Shown piece by piece: positions 8,633 through 18,301 of a stretch of 64,000 bases of DNA. The translations under genes were made by a program, and so were the position numbers. Numbering within the stretch: position 1 is the stretch's first letter; every line of letters begins with the position of its first letter. The notes beneath the pieces are model-generated. The model was not told where the DNA came from, ran no database searches, and saw only the letters and a list, made by a program, of their open reading frames with translations. This stretch comes from Zavarzinella sp. (GTDB lineage: Bacteria; Planctomycetota; Planctomycetia; Gemmatales; Gemmataceae). The stretch is from the NCBI GenBank assembly GCA_041399155.1, contig JAWKTI010000001.1:1984001-2048000 (forward strand). The letters are read 5' to 3'.

Positions 8633-10639
8633 ATGGTTGAAAACGATCGCTTCGGGATGGTTCGGGTGGCTGCTGCAGTCCCACAATTGGCCTTGGCAAA
8701 CCCAGGAAAAAACGCTGTCATTGCCAAAAACCTGATGGTGCGAGCCCAGTCGCTGGATGTGGACGTGCTGGTTTTCCCTGAGCTCAGTCTCACTGGATAT
8801 ACCTGTAACGAACTTTTTTTTCAGAAGGAACTGCAGGATGCAGCCAGGAATGCCCTACAACAGCTGATCCATGATTCGGAGAAACATTTTGCCGGTATCC
8901 TCATTGTGGGCCTGCCACTGTCCATCAATCAGGTCTTATATAACTGTGCAGCTATAATAAGTCAGGGACAATTGCTGGGCTTGCAACCAAAAACGTATCT
9001 CCCCACCTACAAAGAGTTTTACGATCGCCGTTTTTTTGCACCTGCTTTTGCCGCACTGGTAGATTTTGTTGAATTCGATGGCGATCCGATTCCATTTGGA
9101 ACAGACCTGCTCTTCACAGCTGCAAACGTGCCCGATTGTACATTGGGAATTGAAATCTGCGAAGATTTGTGGACACCCATTCCGATCAGCTCGCAGATGT
9201 GCCTCGCCGGTGCGACTATTATTGCCAATTTATCGGCCAGTAATGAAACCATCGGCAAAGTGACCTATCGCAGAGACCTGGTGGTGCAGCAATCTGCGCG
9301 CTGCATGAGCGGGTATATTTACGCTGGTGCCGGCGTGGGAGAATCCTCCACAGACCTGGTATTTGGCGGTCATGCATTAATCGCAGAAAATGGGACACTG
9401 CTGGCTGAAAGTGAGCGATTTTCACGCACTGATCAATTGTTGGTCCAGGATATCGACCTGGACCGTCTGCGAGTCAACCGCCAGACAACAAGCACATTTG
9501 TTGATGGTGGTATGGTGAACGACCTGCCAAACTACCGCACCATTGGCTTTGAACTGCCAGAAAAGAAAACCAGTACCCGCACACTACGTTCCATCGACCC
9601 CCACCCGTTTATTCCCAAAGCAAGCATTGAATTGAACCAACGGTGCGAAGAAATTTTTCACATACAGGTCGCTGGACTGGGACGACGATTACACGCTGCC
9701 AAACCGGAAAAGATTACCATTGGCGTTTCCGGTGGTCTGGATTCGACCCTTGCACTATTGGTGCTCTGGAAAACATTAAAGGATTGTGAGATTCCTGCTG
9801 AACGAGTGCGTGCCTATACTATGCCCGGCTTTGGTACGACCCCACGCACCTTGCAAAATGCACGTCAGTTAGGCCAACACCTGCAAATCAGCATGGATGA
9901 GGTGGATATTCGCCAACTTTGTTTTGACGAGTGGGTGCTGTTGAAACACGCACCATTTGGCATAAATCTTGACAATTTTACACTCGATCAATTGTCAGAC
10001 CAATTATTGCACCTCCCACCTGAAAAAAAGGCTGATCTCGTATTCGAAAATGTGCAGGCACGTGCCAGAACGTCAATTTTAATGAATTCTGGATTTGTGA
10101 TTGGTACTGGGGATCTGTCGGAACTGGCCCTGGGATGGTGCACATACAACGCTGACCACATGAGCATGTACAATCCCAACGTCAGCATTCCGAAAACGCT
10201 GGTGAAGTTTCTGGTGCGGTGGATCGCAGATCACGAATTCAGTGGCCCGACGCGGGAAACCCTGTTGGACATCGTAGCCACCGAAATTTCGCCAGAACTC
10301 TTACCAATCAGTGCCGATGGTAAAGTGCAATCGACGGAAGCCACTATTGGTAAGTACGAACTGCACGATTTCTTTCTGTACTTCTTTCTTCGGTTTGGAA
10401 TGCACCCACGGAAAATTGTCTGGTTGGCAGAACAGGCCCGCTTCGATCACCCGTATACCGGTTCTCAGATTCGGGAACAGTTGCAATTGTTTTTACGGCG
10501 ATTTTTCCAGAACCAATATAAGCGGTCGTGTATTCCAGATGGGCCCAAGGTGGGTTCCGTTTCTCTTTCCCCACGTGGGGACTGGCGGATGCCCAGCGAT
10601 GCTCAGGTGAATGCGTGGATCGAGAGTCTGAATCATTAA
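8633..10639 (+). CDS. nadE: Glutamine-dependent NAD(+) synthetase
   Basis: 668 residues from ATG 8633. AAGGA at 8623-8627 precedes it, whereas an earlier in-frame GTG-type start at 8603 would add ten poorly conserved residues. It converts nicotinate adenine dinucleotide to NAD+ using glutamine and ATP. The N-terminal nitrilase/glutaminase domain has Glu50 (FPELSLTGY), the Lys region (LQPKTYLPTYKEFYD) and Cys176 (GIEICEDLW). The C-terminal synthetase domain has the PP-loop SGGLDS from residue 366 and the GDLSELALGW motif. Length is normal for the two-domain form. It is divergent from the 391-residue gene and convergent (13 bases apart) with the DUF1501 gene. Confidence 0.95.
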   Translation: MVENDRFGMVRVAAAVPQLALANPGKNAVIAKNLMVRAQSLDVDVLVFPELSLTGYTCNELFFQKELQDAARNALQQLIHDSEKHFAGILIVGLPLSINQVLYNCAAIISQGQLLGLQPKTYLPTYKEFYDRRFFAPAFAALVDFVEFDGDPIPFGTDLLFTAANVPDCTLGIEICEDLWTPIPISSQMCLAGATIIANLSASNETIGKVTYRRDLVVQQSARCMSGYIYAGAGVGESSTDLVFGGHALIAENGTLLAESERFSRTDQLLVQDIDLDRLRVNRQTTSTFVDGGMVNDLPNYRTIGFELPEKKTSTRTLRSIDPHPFIPKASIELNQRCEEIFHIQVAGLGRRLHAAKPEKITIGVSGGLDSTLALLVLWKTLKDCEIPAERVRAYTMPGFGTTPRTLQNARQLGQHLQISMDEVDIRQLCFDEWVLLKHAPFGINLDNFTLDQLSDQLLHLPPEKKADLVFENVQARARTSILMNSGFVIGTGDLSELALGWCTYNADHMSMYNPNVSIPKTLVKFLVRWIADHEFSGPTRETLLDIVATEISPELLPISADGKVQSTEATIGKYELHDFFLYFFLRFGMHPRKIVWLAEQARFDHPYTGSQIREQLQLFLRRFFQNQYKRSCIPDGPKVGSVSLSPRGDWRMPSDAQVNAWIESLNH

Positions 10640-10652
10640 AGAAAAATGAAGA

Positions 10653-12095
10653 TCAGACCAGTTCTGGGAGTGGCTGGGCGTTTTCTTCCACCAGATATTG
10701 AGGCCGACCGTTCAAATCAGTAATGGTGGCCTGATTGACATCGATGCCAAGATTGTGGTAAAGGGTAGCGTAAATTTCACCAAATGTTACCGGTCGCTGT
10801 GTTGCCTCCCCACCCAACCTGTCGGTGGCTCCAATTACCTGCCCGGTTTTCATCCCACCACCTGCGAGCAGGGCACTATTGACCTGTGGCCAGTGGTCCC
10901 GACCCACCTGATTACTGATTTTCGGGGTGCGGCCAAACTCACCAGTGATAACCACCGTGCAATCCTTGTCCAATCCACGATGTTTCAGATCTTCGATCAG
11001 AGCACTGACGCACTGATCAAAAATCGGGAAGTCTTCCTGTTCTCGCACGAAAATGGAGTTGTTCGCCCGGCCTTCCGTATTCCTGCCGCCGTGCCAGTCC
11101 CACTTGCTGTAGTTCAGGGTAACCACACGGGCACCGGCTTCAATCAAGCGACGTGCGGCCAGCATACTTTGCGGAACACGTGGTGCACCGTTGCCATCAA
11201 TCATTTTCGTCGGATCGCCGGTTCCATACCGATTCACCACGCGGGGATCTTCTTTGGAAAGATCCAGGGCATCTGCCATCCGTGAAGAGGTCAGTAAGCC
11301 AAACGCCTGTTGATGGAACGTGTCCATTCCCTGAATCATCCCTTTTGCGTCAAAATCGCGTCGAATCGTATCGAATTGCTTCAATAACTGCTTGCGATCC
11401 CCAAATTGGTCCACAGAAACCCCACGCAAAGTCATGTTATCCCGTGATGGACCCATTGGTCGAAAGGGCGAGTGGGATGCCCCCAGAAACCCAGGGCCAG
11501 GTTCGTTGTACGGACCGTGCGTGCAGGTATAACACAGGCTGATGAACGGTGGTGTTGCAGGATTGGTTGGCCCCTGTATTTTTGCAACAGTTGAACCGAA
11601 CTGTGGCCACCCACCTGCGGGTGCTTTATCTTTGGGATTGTGGCCATTAAATACCTGAATAGCATCGTGCCCAGCCTGATTGCCCACCAAAGACCGAATG
11701 ATTGCCAGTTGATCCATCATCCCAGCCAGCTTCGGAAATGCTTCACAGATCTGGATGCCATTGACGTTTGTCGCACGTGGCTTCCAGGGACCTGCAATTT
11801 CCTTCGGTGCATCTGGTTTCAGGTCAAACATATCCTGGTGTGGTGCCCCACCCACCAGATAGATGAAGATCACTGATTTGTTGGAAGAGCGGATTCCCGC
11901 TTCTGATTCGGCCCGCAACAAGTTTGGCAATGTCAGTCCTGCAGCACCAAAAGTGCCAAATTTCAGGAAACTACGTCGCGACTGTGATTGAGTTGAAGAT
12001 ACTGGTCGGAACACTTGCAATCGACTCCCGCAGGAAGTTTGGTAGGGGGGGGGAGTATAACTTAACCAACGCAGGAGTACAAGCGAAAACTTCAT
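10653..12095 (-). CDS. DUF1501 (sulfatase-like) Tat-exported protein
   Basis: 480 residues as drawn. A twin-arginine signal RRSFLKFG at residues ~40-47 is followed by a hydrophobic stretch and AxA-type end (LLRAES). The body has the DUF1501 landmarks: VIFIYLVGGAPHQDMFDLKPDAP, GGWPQFGSTV, NYSKWDWHGG, VVITGEFGRTPK, GRDHWPQVNSALLAGGG. DUF1501 proteins have an alkaline-phosphatase/sulfatase-like fold and commonly accompany DUF1549/DUF1553 genes in planctomycetes; here there is no direct partner. The ~38 residues before RRSF are unusually long and encoded across a run of nine G (12045-12053 on the plus strand), so the start is uncertain. A GTG or TTG nearer the Tat motif is possible. Confidence 0.85.
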   Translation of the reverse strand: MKFSLVLLRWLSYTPPPYQTSCGSRLQVFRPVSSTQSQSRRSFLKFGTFGAAGLTLPNLLRAESEAGIRSSNKSVIFIYLVGGAPHQDMFDLKPDAPKEIAGPWKPRATNVNGIQICEAFPKLAGMMDQLAIIRSLVGNQAGHDAIQVFNGHNPKDKAPAGGWPQFGSTVAKIQGPTNPATPPFISLCYTCTHGPYNEPGPGFLGASHSPFRPMGPSRDNMTLRGVSVDQFGDRKQLLKQFDTIRRDFDAKGMIQGMDTFHQQAFGLLTSSRMADALDLSKEDPRVVNRYGTGDPTKMIDGNGAPRVPQSMLAARRLIEAGARVVTLNYSKWDWHGGRNTEGRANNSIFVREQEDFPIFDQCVSALIEDLKHRGLDKDCTVVITGEFGRTPKISNQVGRDHWPQVNSALLAGGGMKTGQVIGATDRLGGEATQRPVTFGEIYATLYHNLGIDVNQATITDLNGRPQYLVEENAQPLPELV

Positions 12096-12221
12096 TCTAC
12101 ATGCACGATTTCGAACATACGTCGCAGCGCAACATGAAGTATTCGTTTAACCCTTGTCGATCTTTATGAAAAAGTGGACAATAGCGCAGACCTGCACTCA
12201 ATACCATAATTCGGGTTACCG

Positions 12222-15038
12222 ATGTTTTTTCATTGTCCTTACTGTCAATTCAAAATTACGGTCAAAACTGCACCGAAACCTGGAAAATATCAGCCAAAAT
12301 GCCCCAAGTGCAATGGCAAAATTGTGCTGCTGGTCCCAGGTGAAGATCCTGCATCCTGGACTGCAGAACGAGTACCCGGTGAATTGCCAGCTTCGCTGAC
12401 GGACGCTACCTTTGTGGGTGCAGATGCATCGATTTCAACTTCACCATCGGGTGAATCTGCAGCAATGGCTGATCGAACTGTATCACTGGCGCCAAAATCA
12501 GCACCGATTGGGGCTGATGCTAATGCAACAATGCCCAGTAGCGCCAATGTAGCTGGCTACGATACCAACGACGCCACACAGATGGTTACCAGTAATCCCA
12601 ATCTGGAATCGACGATCAGCCACCAGACCAGGATGGATGAGGCAGACAGCGAGTTTACTGTGGCAACGCAGCACACAAGCAAATCCCGGCCTATGTCCAG
12701 CAGTGGTGAAGAACTTGCAGAAAAAATTGGTAGTTATGAGATCATTAAGGAACTGGGACGGGGTGGGATGGGGGCGGTCTATCTGGCTCGCCAACTGTCT
12801 CTGGATCGTCCTGTTGCACTGAAAGTAATGAAAACCGAATGGTCGCAGGATGCGATTTTTCTGGCACGCTTTACTCGCGAAGCATTTGCAGCGGCCCAAT
12901 TAGCCCACCACAACGTGGTTCAGATCTACGATATTGGCGAAGATGATGGCACCAATTTTTTCAGTATGGAGTTTGTTGAAGGACAGTCCCTGGGCGATGC
13001 TCTGAAAAAAAATGGCCCTATGCCCGTTGAACAGGCACTGAGTTACATTTTGCAGGCAGCGCGCGGGTTAAACTATGCCCACAGTCGTGGGATGATCCAT
13101 CGCGATATCAAGCCAGATAACCTGATGTTGAACGTCCACGGATTGGTCAAAGTAGCTGATCTGGGTCTGGTTAAGACCCCCACGATGAATGAAGATGACG
13201 ATCAACTCGAAAGAAAAAAAACCGAACCGGAAGTGGGATCGTTTGGTTCCAGTCTGCGTTCGCTGCCCTCGGATATTACAATGGTGAATACCGCTATGGG
13301 CTCACCTGCGTATATGTCTCCAGAGCAATGCCGCAATGCTTCTGCTGTGGATGCTCGATCCGATATCTATTCGCTTGGCTGCACGCTGTACGCGCTGTTG
13401 CGAGGTGCCCCACCTTTCAGTGGGCAGTCAGTATTCGATGTCATGTCAAAACATGCCACGGAACCCATGCCGGCAATCCCTGGTATTCCTGCCTCCGTTG
13501 GAAAACTGATCGAAAAAATGACTGCCAAAGAGCCTGGTGATCGTTTTCAGACCACCACAGAATTGATTGCAGCAACGGAAGAAATTCTGAAGGAACTGGC
13601 AGGCACTTCGAATCGAGCCACGGAGCAACTACAGACGTTTGAATTATTAGCAAAACAATTCCAATCGACGCCAGCAAAATTGCGAAAAAAGACCGTAGTA
13701 CGTGGGGCCGCAGTTGTCGCTCTGATTGCCGTGGTGGTGGGTTACCTGGCTGGTGGGTGGCTTGCAGGTTCCAGTCTATTGCTGACGGCGGTACAAACTC
13801 TCCTCAGTTACTTTGTGGTCGATGGCATCCTGAACCGAACCTACATCTGGAAACGCACCCGCCAATATCTGTTTGGGGCACGCCTGAACGATTGGCTGAT
13901 GGCCACCGCATTCATCATTCTGGTAATACTCGTGCTTTGGTTTACAGGGCTGTTGTGGGTATGGGTGGGGGTGTCCATTGTTTCCGTTGGTATTGCGTTT
14001 ACCGCCGTCATTGTGCTGGACCGCCCAATCAAAGTACAGCAACAGAAAGTGCTAGCTGGCATCGATCAACTGCTGCGTACCATGCGGGTACAGGGAATGG
14101 ATGAGGAATCTCTCAGAGATTATGTTTGCCAGAACAGTGGCCCACGCTGGGAAGAGTTATTTGAGGCAATTTTCGGCTATGATGCGAAAATTCACGCCAG
14201 AGCAAAATTTGCAGAAAATGAGAACTTCCGCACAACGAAGTTTGGTGGGTGGCGTGATCCGATTATTCAATTTTTTGATCGGACAAATGCAGAACGTCAG
14301 AAAAGAAAAGATTTGAAACACCTCGAGAAAATTGAAGCAGCTCGATTCCGTGCCCAGGGAATGGATCAGCGTGCTGCGCAGTTGCAGGCGGCGGCTAATG
14401 CTGACGACTTTGTTGAAAAAGTGAATCGATTGCGGCAACAGAAAACCGAAGTGGTAAACATTAAAGAAATTCTCACAAAATCGGAAAAACCCAGTCAGCC
14501 CAGCAATCGCCCACCAGTTAATCCAGTCAAGGTGGTAGATCAGTTGCTCTTTGGCTGGCAGACCCGTTTTCTGCTGGCAGCGCTGTTGATTGTACTTGGT
14601 GGCCTTTGGGTCAAGGCATATCGGGCGCAAATCGCTGCTGCTACAGAACTTGCGAAGAAAATCGATATTTCTGCGAACAATCAGCAAGACAGCCAGGAAG
14701 CCGCACTGAAGGCAGCAGGTTCATTGCGTGTGTTGTTGCAGCGTGGTATTCCAATCGACCTGCCCGTGTTTGGTACATTCCGCTGGGTGGATTCACTAAA
14801 CGCTCTCGTGGCTGGCTTGATTTTGCTACTTTCCGTATTCACTGGCTCCAGAAAACGCCAGTTAGTGATGCTCCTCGCAGCAGTTGTGACCGCTTCGTTA
14901 CATTTCGTGCCAGGTATCCCCACGTTGGGACCTATTGCCCCACACCACCTTGGAATGCTGGCGGGCGTGTCACTAACCATTTTGGCAATTGTTCTCTTCA
15001 AACCAGCCGAAGAACTTGTCGAAGACGACGAAGAGTAA
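12222..15038 (+). CDS. Membrane Ser/Thr protein kinase with N-terminal zinc ribbon
   Basis: 938 residues. A zinc ribbon is formed by C5, C8, C27 and C30 (CPYC and CPKC). After a low-complexity Ser/Ala linker, a PknB-type kinase domain spans ~169-450: glycine loop GRGGMGAVY, VALKVMK lysine, HRDIKPDN at 293-300, metal loop DLG instead of DFG at 313, GSPAYMSPEQ at ~360, and DARSDIYSLG. The stretch from DLG to SPE is about 45 residues and rich in charged residues and Ser, longer than usual. The C-terminal half has hydrophobic segments near 489-530, 557-600, 780-800, 853-876, 880-898 and 910-926, separated by a charged, partly coiled-coil cytoplasmic region. It likely phosphorylates Ser/Thr at the membrane in response to an unknown signal. 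An ABC exporter follows after 82 bases. Confidence 0.9.
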   Translation: MFFHCPYCQFKITVKTAPKPGKYQPKCPKCNGKIVLLVPGEDPASWTAERVPGELPASLTDATFVGADASISTSPSGESAAMADRTVSLAPKSAPIGADANATMPSSANVAGYDTNDATQMVTSNPNLESTISHQTRMDEADSEFTVATQHTSKSRPMSSSGEELAEKIGSYEIIKELGRGGMGAVYLARQLSLDRPVALKVMKTEWSQDAIFLARFTREAFAAAQLAHHNVVQIYDIGEDDGTNFFSMEFVEGQSLGDALKKNGPMPVEQALSYILQAARGLNYAHSRGMIHRDIKPDNLMLNVHGLVKVADLGLVKTPTMNEDDDQLERKKTEPEVGSFGSSLRSLPSDITMVNTAMGSPAYMSPEQCRNASAVDARSDIYSLGCTLYALLRGAPPFSGQSVFDVMSKHATEPMPAIPGIPASVGKLIEKMTAKEPGDRFQTTTELIAATEEILKELAGTSNRATEQLQTFELLAKQFQSTPAKLRKKTVVRGAAVVALIAVVVGYLAGGWLAGSSLLLTAVQTLLSYFVVDGILNRTYIWKRTRQYLFGARLNDWLMATAFIILVILVLWFTGLLWVWVGVSIVSVGIAFTAVIVLDRPIKVQQQKVLAGIDQLLRTMRVQGMDEESLRDYVCQNSGPRWEELFEAIFGYDAKIHARAKFAENENFRTTKFGGWRDPIIQFFDRTNAERQKRKDLKHLEKIEAARFRAQGMDQRAAQLQAAANADDFVEKVNRLRQQKTEVVNIKEILTKSEKPSQPSNRPPVNPVKVVDQLLFGWQTRFLLAALLIVLGGLWVKAYRAQIAAATELAKKIDISANNQQDSQEAALKAAGSLRVLLQRGIPIDLPVFGTFRWVDSLNALVAGLILLLSVFTGSRKRQLVMLLAAVVTASLHFVPGIPTLGPIAPHHLGMLAGVSLTILAIVLFKPAEELVEDDEE

Positions 15039-15120
15039 GTTCTCATCGATTCTTCATTGGAATCTGGGATGGTAATCAATGACCGAAGCTAATATAACAA
15101 GTTAGTTATCTGGAGAACTG

Positions 15121-16071
15121 ATGATTACCACATCGGCTGCCATTCACTGCGAACAAATTGCGAAAACTTACCCAGGCAAGACGCCCGTTGAAGCGGTGCG
15201 TGGAATTGACCTGACCATTTCCGTGGGGGAATGTTTTGGGCTGTTAGGACCCAATGGCGCTGGCAAAACCACCACGATGGAGATGATTGAAGGATTGCTC
15301 GATCCCACGTCGGGCAATATTTCCATCCTTGGCAAATCATGGCAAACAGACGCCACCGCTATCAGGCAGAAAATCGGCATCTCCTTACAGGAAACGGTCA
15401 TGTCCGACAAACTGACGGTTGCAGAAACCGTTCGTTTGTTCCGCAGTTTTTACCCTGAAGGTCTGACACCGGATGAAGCGATTGCCCGCGTTTCTTTACA
15501 GGAAAAATCGAACAGTTATGTCGTGAAACTGTCCGGCGGACAGAAACAGCGTCTCGCCGTAGCCTGTGCTATTGTTGGCGATCCGGAAGTGCTATTTCTG
15601 GATGAACCGACGACTGGTCTTGATCCCCAGTCTCGTCGCCAATTGTGGGAATTCATCCAAAGTTATCGAGCCCGCGGCCGCACAGTGATGATTACCACCC
15701 ACTACATGGATGAGGCAGAAAGGCTTTGTGACCGCGTGGCAATCGTCGACCACGGTAAAATTATCGCTTGTGGCACCCCCAAAGAACTTATTCTGCAACT
15801 AGGTGGGGAACATATGATCGAATTCGAACTGGAAATCACCGGGGAAACACCCAAACCGGAAGCATTTGAAATACTACCGGGAACCAGTCATTGTCGTCAT
15901 GCTGGGCAAAGTTATGCAATCTCGGCGACGGAACCACATATTGCCCTGCCTGCACTCATGAAACACCTGCAGAGTCATGGCTACAACCTGACCACGCTTA
16001 CCACGCGGCATGCCACTCTGGAAGATGTATTTGTGAATCTCACAGGCCGCCAATTACGTGAAGGAAACTGA
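15121..16071 (+). CDS. ABC transporter ATP-binding protein (DrrA/CcmA-type)
   Basis: 316 residues, start supported by GGAG about 6 bases upstream. It powers export through the permease encoded 5 bases downstream. Walker A GPNGAGKTT lies at 43-51, the signature LSGGQ at 137-141, and Walker B with its glutamate (LFLDEP) at ~158-163, followed by the H-loop in ITTHYMDEAERL. The long C-terminal tail (~90 residues) is typical of ABC-2 drug or polysaccharide exporter ATPases (DrrA, NatA, YadG). The substrate cannot be read from the sequence. Confidence 0.9.
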   Translation: MITTSAAIHCEQIAKTYPGKTPVEAVRGIDLTISVGECFGLLGPNGAGKTTTMEMIEGLLDPTSGNISILGKSWQTDATAIRQKIGISLQETVMSDKLTVAETVRLFRSFYPEGLTPDEAIARVSLQEKSNSYVVKLSGGQKQRLAVACAIVGDPEVLFLDEPTTGLDPQSRRQLWEFIQSYRARGRTVMITTHYMDEAERLCDRVAIVDHGKIIACGTPKELILQLGGEHMIEFELEITGETPKPEAFEILPGTSHCRHAGQSYAISATEPHIALPALMKHLQSHGYNLTTLTTRHATLEDVFVNLTGRQLREGN

Positions 16072-16076
16072 TTTCG

Positions 16077-17126
16077 ATGGAACCGAAACGTTATTCGGCG
16101 ATCTGGGAACTGACCCGAGCCCGTATTCGAGAATTTTTCCGAGAACCCGCCGCTGTATTCTGGGTATATTGCTTCCCATTATTGATAGCGCTGGCACTGG
16201 GAATTGCCTTCCGTGAGCGTCCTGTGGAACGAATCACGGTGGACATTGACCCCACTGGGCTGTCCGAAGCAAAAATTGCAGAAACTACCCAATTATTGCA
16301 GCAGGATAGCCGATTGGTGGTACGCACCGCAACAGCTGATTGGCAAAAACAGTTAGCTGCGGGCAAAACTGACCTGATTATTGCCCCCAAGGATACTGGC
16401 TATTTATTCTGGGACGAAGTCAACCGCCCGGAATCCGTGCTGGCACGCCATGCTGTTGAAGCGATTTTATTACGGCAGGCAAATGCCAGCGGCCCACCGA
16501 TTGAAACAAAACATCTGGAACAACCTGGCAGCCGCTATATCGATTTTCTACTCCCAGGCTTGCTGGGCATGAACCTGATGGGTGGGGGTCTGTGGGGGAT
16601 CGGTTTTGTCATCGCCGACATGCGAGTGCGGAAACTGCTTAAGCGATTTTTAGCCACACCCATGGTGCGGCGGGATTTCCTTCTGTCTATCATGTTCAGC
16701 CGACTGATCTTCACAATTCCCGAAGTGCTGGTACTGTTATTATTCGGATACCTGCTTTTTGACGTGCGAAATCAAGGCACCCTGCTGGAACTGATTACTG
16801 TCATTTGCCTGGGTGGTTTTTGCTTTGGTGGCCTGGGTTTACTGGTTGCCAGCAGGGTGAAAACGATTGAATCGGTTTCCGGTTTAATGAATGCAGTGAT
16901 GCTCCCGATGTACGTCGTATCGGGCGTATTCTTTTCATCCGAACGGTTCCCGGAAATCGTGCAGCCACTCATTAAAGTACTCCCCCTGACCGCACTCATC
17001 GACAGTTTGCGTGGGGTGATGCTGGAAGGCAAGCATCTCACCCAATTGATGCAGGAAATCATCATCATGCTGGCATGGGGTGGGATTGGCTTCGTAATCG
17101 CTTTGAGAATCTTCCGGTGGAAATAA
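16077..17126 (+). CDS. ABC-2 type transporter permease
   Basis: 349 residues forming the membrane part of the exporter with the preceding ATPase gene. One membrane segment lies near the N-terminus (VFWVYCFPLLIALALGIAF, ~28-46), followed by an extracytoplasmic loop of ~110 residues that is mostly polar. A block of five hydrophobic segments covers ~155-348 and includes FLLPGLLGMNLMGGGLWG and MYVVSGVFFS, which are typical of the ABC2_membrane family. It ends with a basic tail. The six-segment layout and pairing with a DrrA-like ATPase support a drug, lipid or polymer export role; substrate unknown. Confidence 0.88.
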   Translation: MEPKRYSAIWELTRARIREFFREPAAVFWVYCFPLLIALALGIAFRERPVERITVDIDPTGLSEAKIAETTQLLQQDSRLVVRTATADWQKQLAAGKTDLIIAPKDTGYLFWDEVNRPESVLARHAVEAILLRQANASGPPIETKHLEQPGSRYIDFLLPGLLGMNLMGGGLWGIGFVIADMRVRKLLKRFLATPMVRRDFLLSIMFSRLIFTIPEVLVLLLFGYLLFDVRNQGTLLELITVICLGGFCFGGLGLLVASRVKTIESVSGLMNAVMLPMYVVSGVFFSSERFPEIVQPLIKVLPLTALIDSLRGVMLEGKHLTQLMQEIIIMLAWGGIGFVIALRIFRWK

Positions 17127-17154
17127 AACCACAATATCACACAACAATCACATA

Positions 17155-17172
17155 GCAATATCACAATATTGC
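17155..17172. promoter_or_regulatory. Perfect 7-bp inverted repeat upstream of the enolase-superfamily gene
   Basis: GCAATAT, spacer CACA, ATATTGC lies in the 71-base gap between the ABC permease and the next gene, 25 bases before that gene's start. The gap also repeats the word CAATATCAC. It could be an operator for the downstream gene or a weak 3' hairpin for the ABC operon. No T-tract follows, so a classical terminator is unlikely. Confidence 0.3.
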
Positions 17173-17197
17173 GATTCTAATTGATAATTGAGCAGTT

Positions 17198-18301
17198 ATG
17201 AAAATTAAACAGATCAAGGCGTATCAGGTTGATTTACCTTTACATGAAACCACTTATCGCTGGTCAGGTGGGAAATCGGTTACCGTGTTTGATAGCACTA
17301 TTGTGGCCGTGGAAACCGACACTGGGCACATTGGTTATGGCGAAGTCTGTCCTTTGGGACCATTTTATCTGCCCGCTTACGCGGCGGGGGTGCGTGCCGG
17401 GTTAGTGGAATTAGGGCCCCACCTGATTGGGCAGGACCCACGCGAAGTGGGGAAACTGAACCGCTTGATGGATTTTGCCCTGAAAGGCCACCCGTATGTC
17501 AAAACCGGCATCGACATCGCCTGCTGGGATCTTTTGGGGCAGCACGCAAACCTGCCGATTTGCGAACTGCTTGGTGGAAGATATGGCGAATCATTCCATC
17601 TGTATCGGGCCATATCGCAGAATACTCCTGAAGCAATGGCGGCAAACGTGGCTGGCTATCTGGCAGAAGGCTACCACCGATTTCAATTAAAGACTGGCGG
17701 TGATCCGGATGAAGATATTGCACGAATCCATGCGGTGGCAGATATCATGAAGCCAGGTGATCGACTTGTTTCAGATGCGAATACTGGCTGGAGCCAGCAT
17801 GAAGCGATTCGTGTGGTCAATGCTGTTCGTGATCGCGATGTCTACATCGAACAGCCCTGTTTCAGCTACCAGGAATGTTTAAATGTCCGCAGGAATACCA
17901 ACTTGCCATTCATTCTTGATGAAGTTGTCGATTCTCTGGAAATGTTGCAGCGTGCCTGCAGCGATCTGGCAATGGATGTTGTCAATCTGAAAATCAGTAA
18001 GTTCGGTGGGTTGACCAAAATTAAACTAGCTCGCGATTTCTGTATTTCCATGGGTATTGCAATGACCCTGGAAGATAGCTGGGGTGGTGATTTTGCCACA
18101 GCAGCCATCGCGCACCTGGCACACAGCACCCCTACCGAGTTGTTATTCAGCAGCACCGACTTTAATAGTTATGTCACGGTCTCTACGGCATTCGATGCAC
18201 CCCAGCGAATTAATGGACGACTTGCAGCTCCCACAAAGCCTGGTTTGGGGATCACCCCACGAATGGAAGTGCTGGGGAATCCTGTTCTCACCGTGGGCTA
18301 A
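17198..18301 (+). CDS. Mandelate racemase/muconate lactonizing (enolase superfamily) enzyme
   Basis: 367 residues. An N-terminal capping domain (residues ~1-125, GYGEVCPLGP and HPYVKTGIDIACWDLLG) precedes a TIM-barrel domain. Barrel landmarks are the general-base lysine strand FQLKTGGDPDEDI, the metal ligands in SDANTGW, the Glu in YIEQPC, the next ligand in ILDEVVDS, and the second lysine in NLKISKFGG. The GGDPDED and LKISKFGG context resembles the cis-3-hydroxyproline dehydratase and hydroxyproline-betaine epimerase group more than dipeptide epimerases, but the true substrate cannot be called. It stands alone between the ABC exporter and the metal-uptake pair. Confidence 0.85.
   Translation: MKIKQIKAYQVDLPLHETTYRWSGGKSVTVFDSTIVAVETDTGHIGYGEVCPLGPFYLPAYAAGVRAGLVELGPHLIGQDPREVGKLNRLMDFALKGHPYVKTGIDIACWDLLGQHANLPICELLGGRYGESFHLYRAISQNTPEAMAANVAGYLAEGYHRFQLKTGGDPDEDIARIHAVADIMKPGDRLVSDANTGWSQHEAIRVVNAVRDRDVYIEQPCFSYQECLNVRRNTNLPFILDEVVDSLEMLQRACSDLAMDVVNLKISKFGGLTKIKLARDFCISMGIAMTLEDSWGGDFATAAIAHLAHSTPTELLFSSTDFNSYVTVSTAFDAPQRINGRLAAPTKPGLGITPRMEVLGNPVLTVG

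Noticed and set aside
10698..11285. Plus-strand 195-codon open frame inside the DUF1501 gene
   Set aside because: Antisense shadow of a well-conserved gene, with no ribosome-binding site and no recognisable product.
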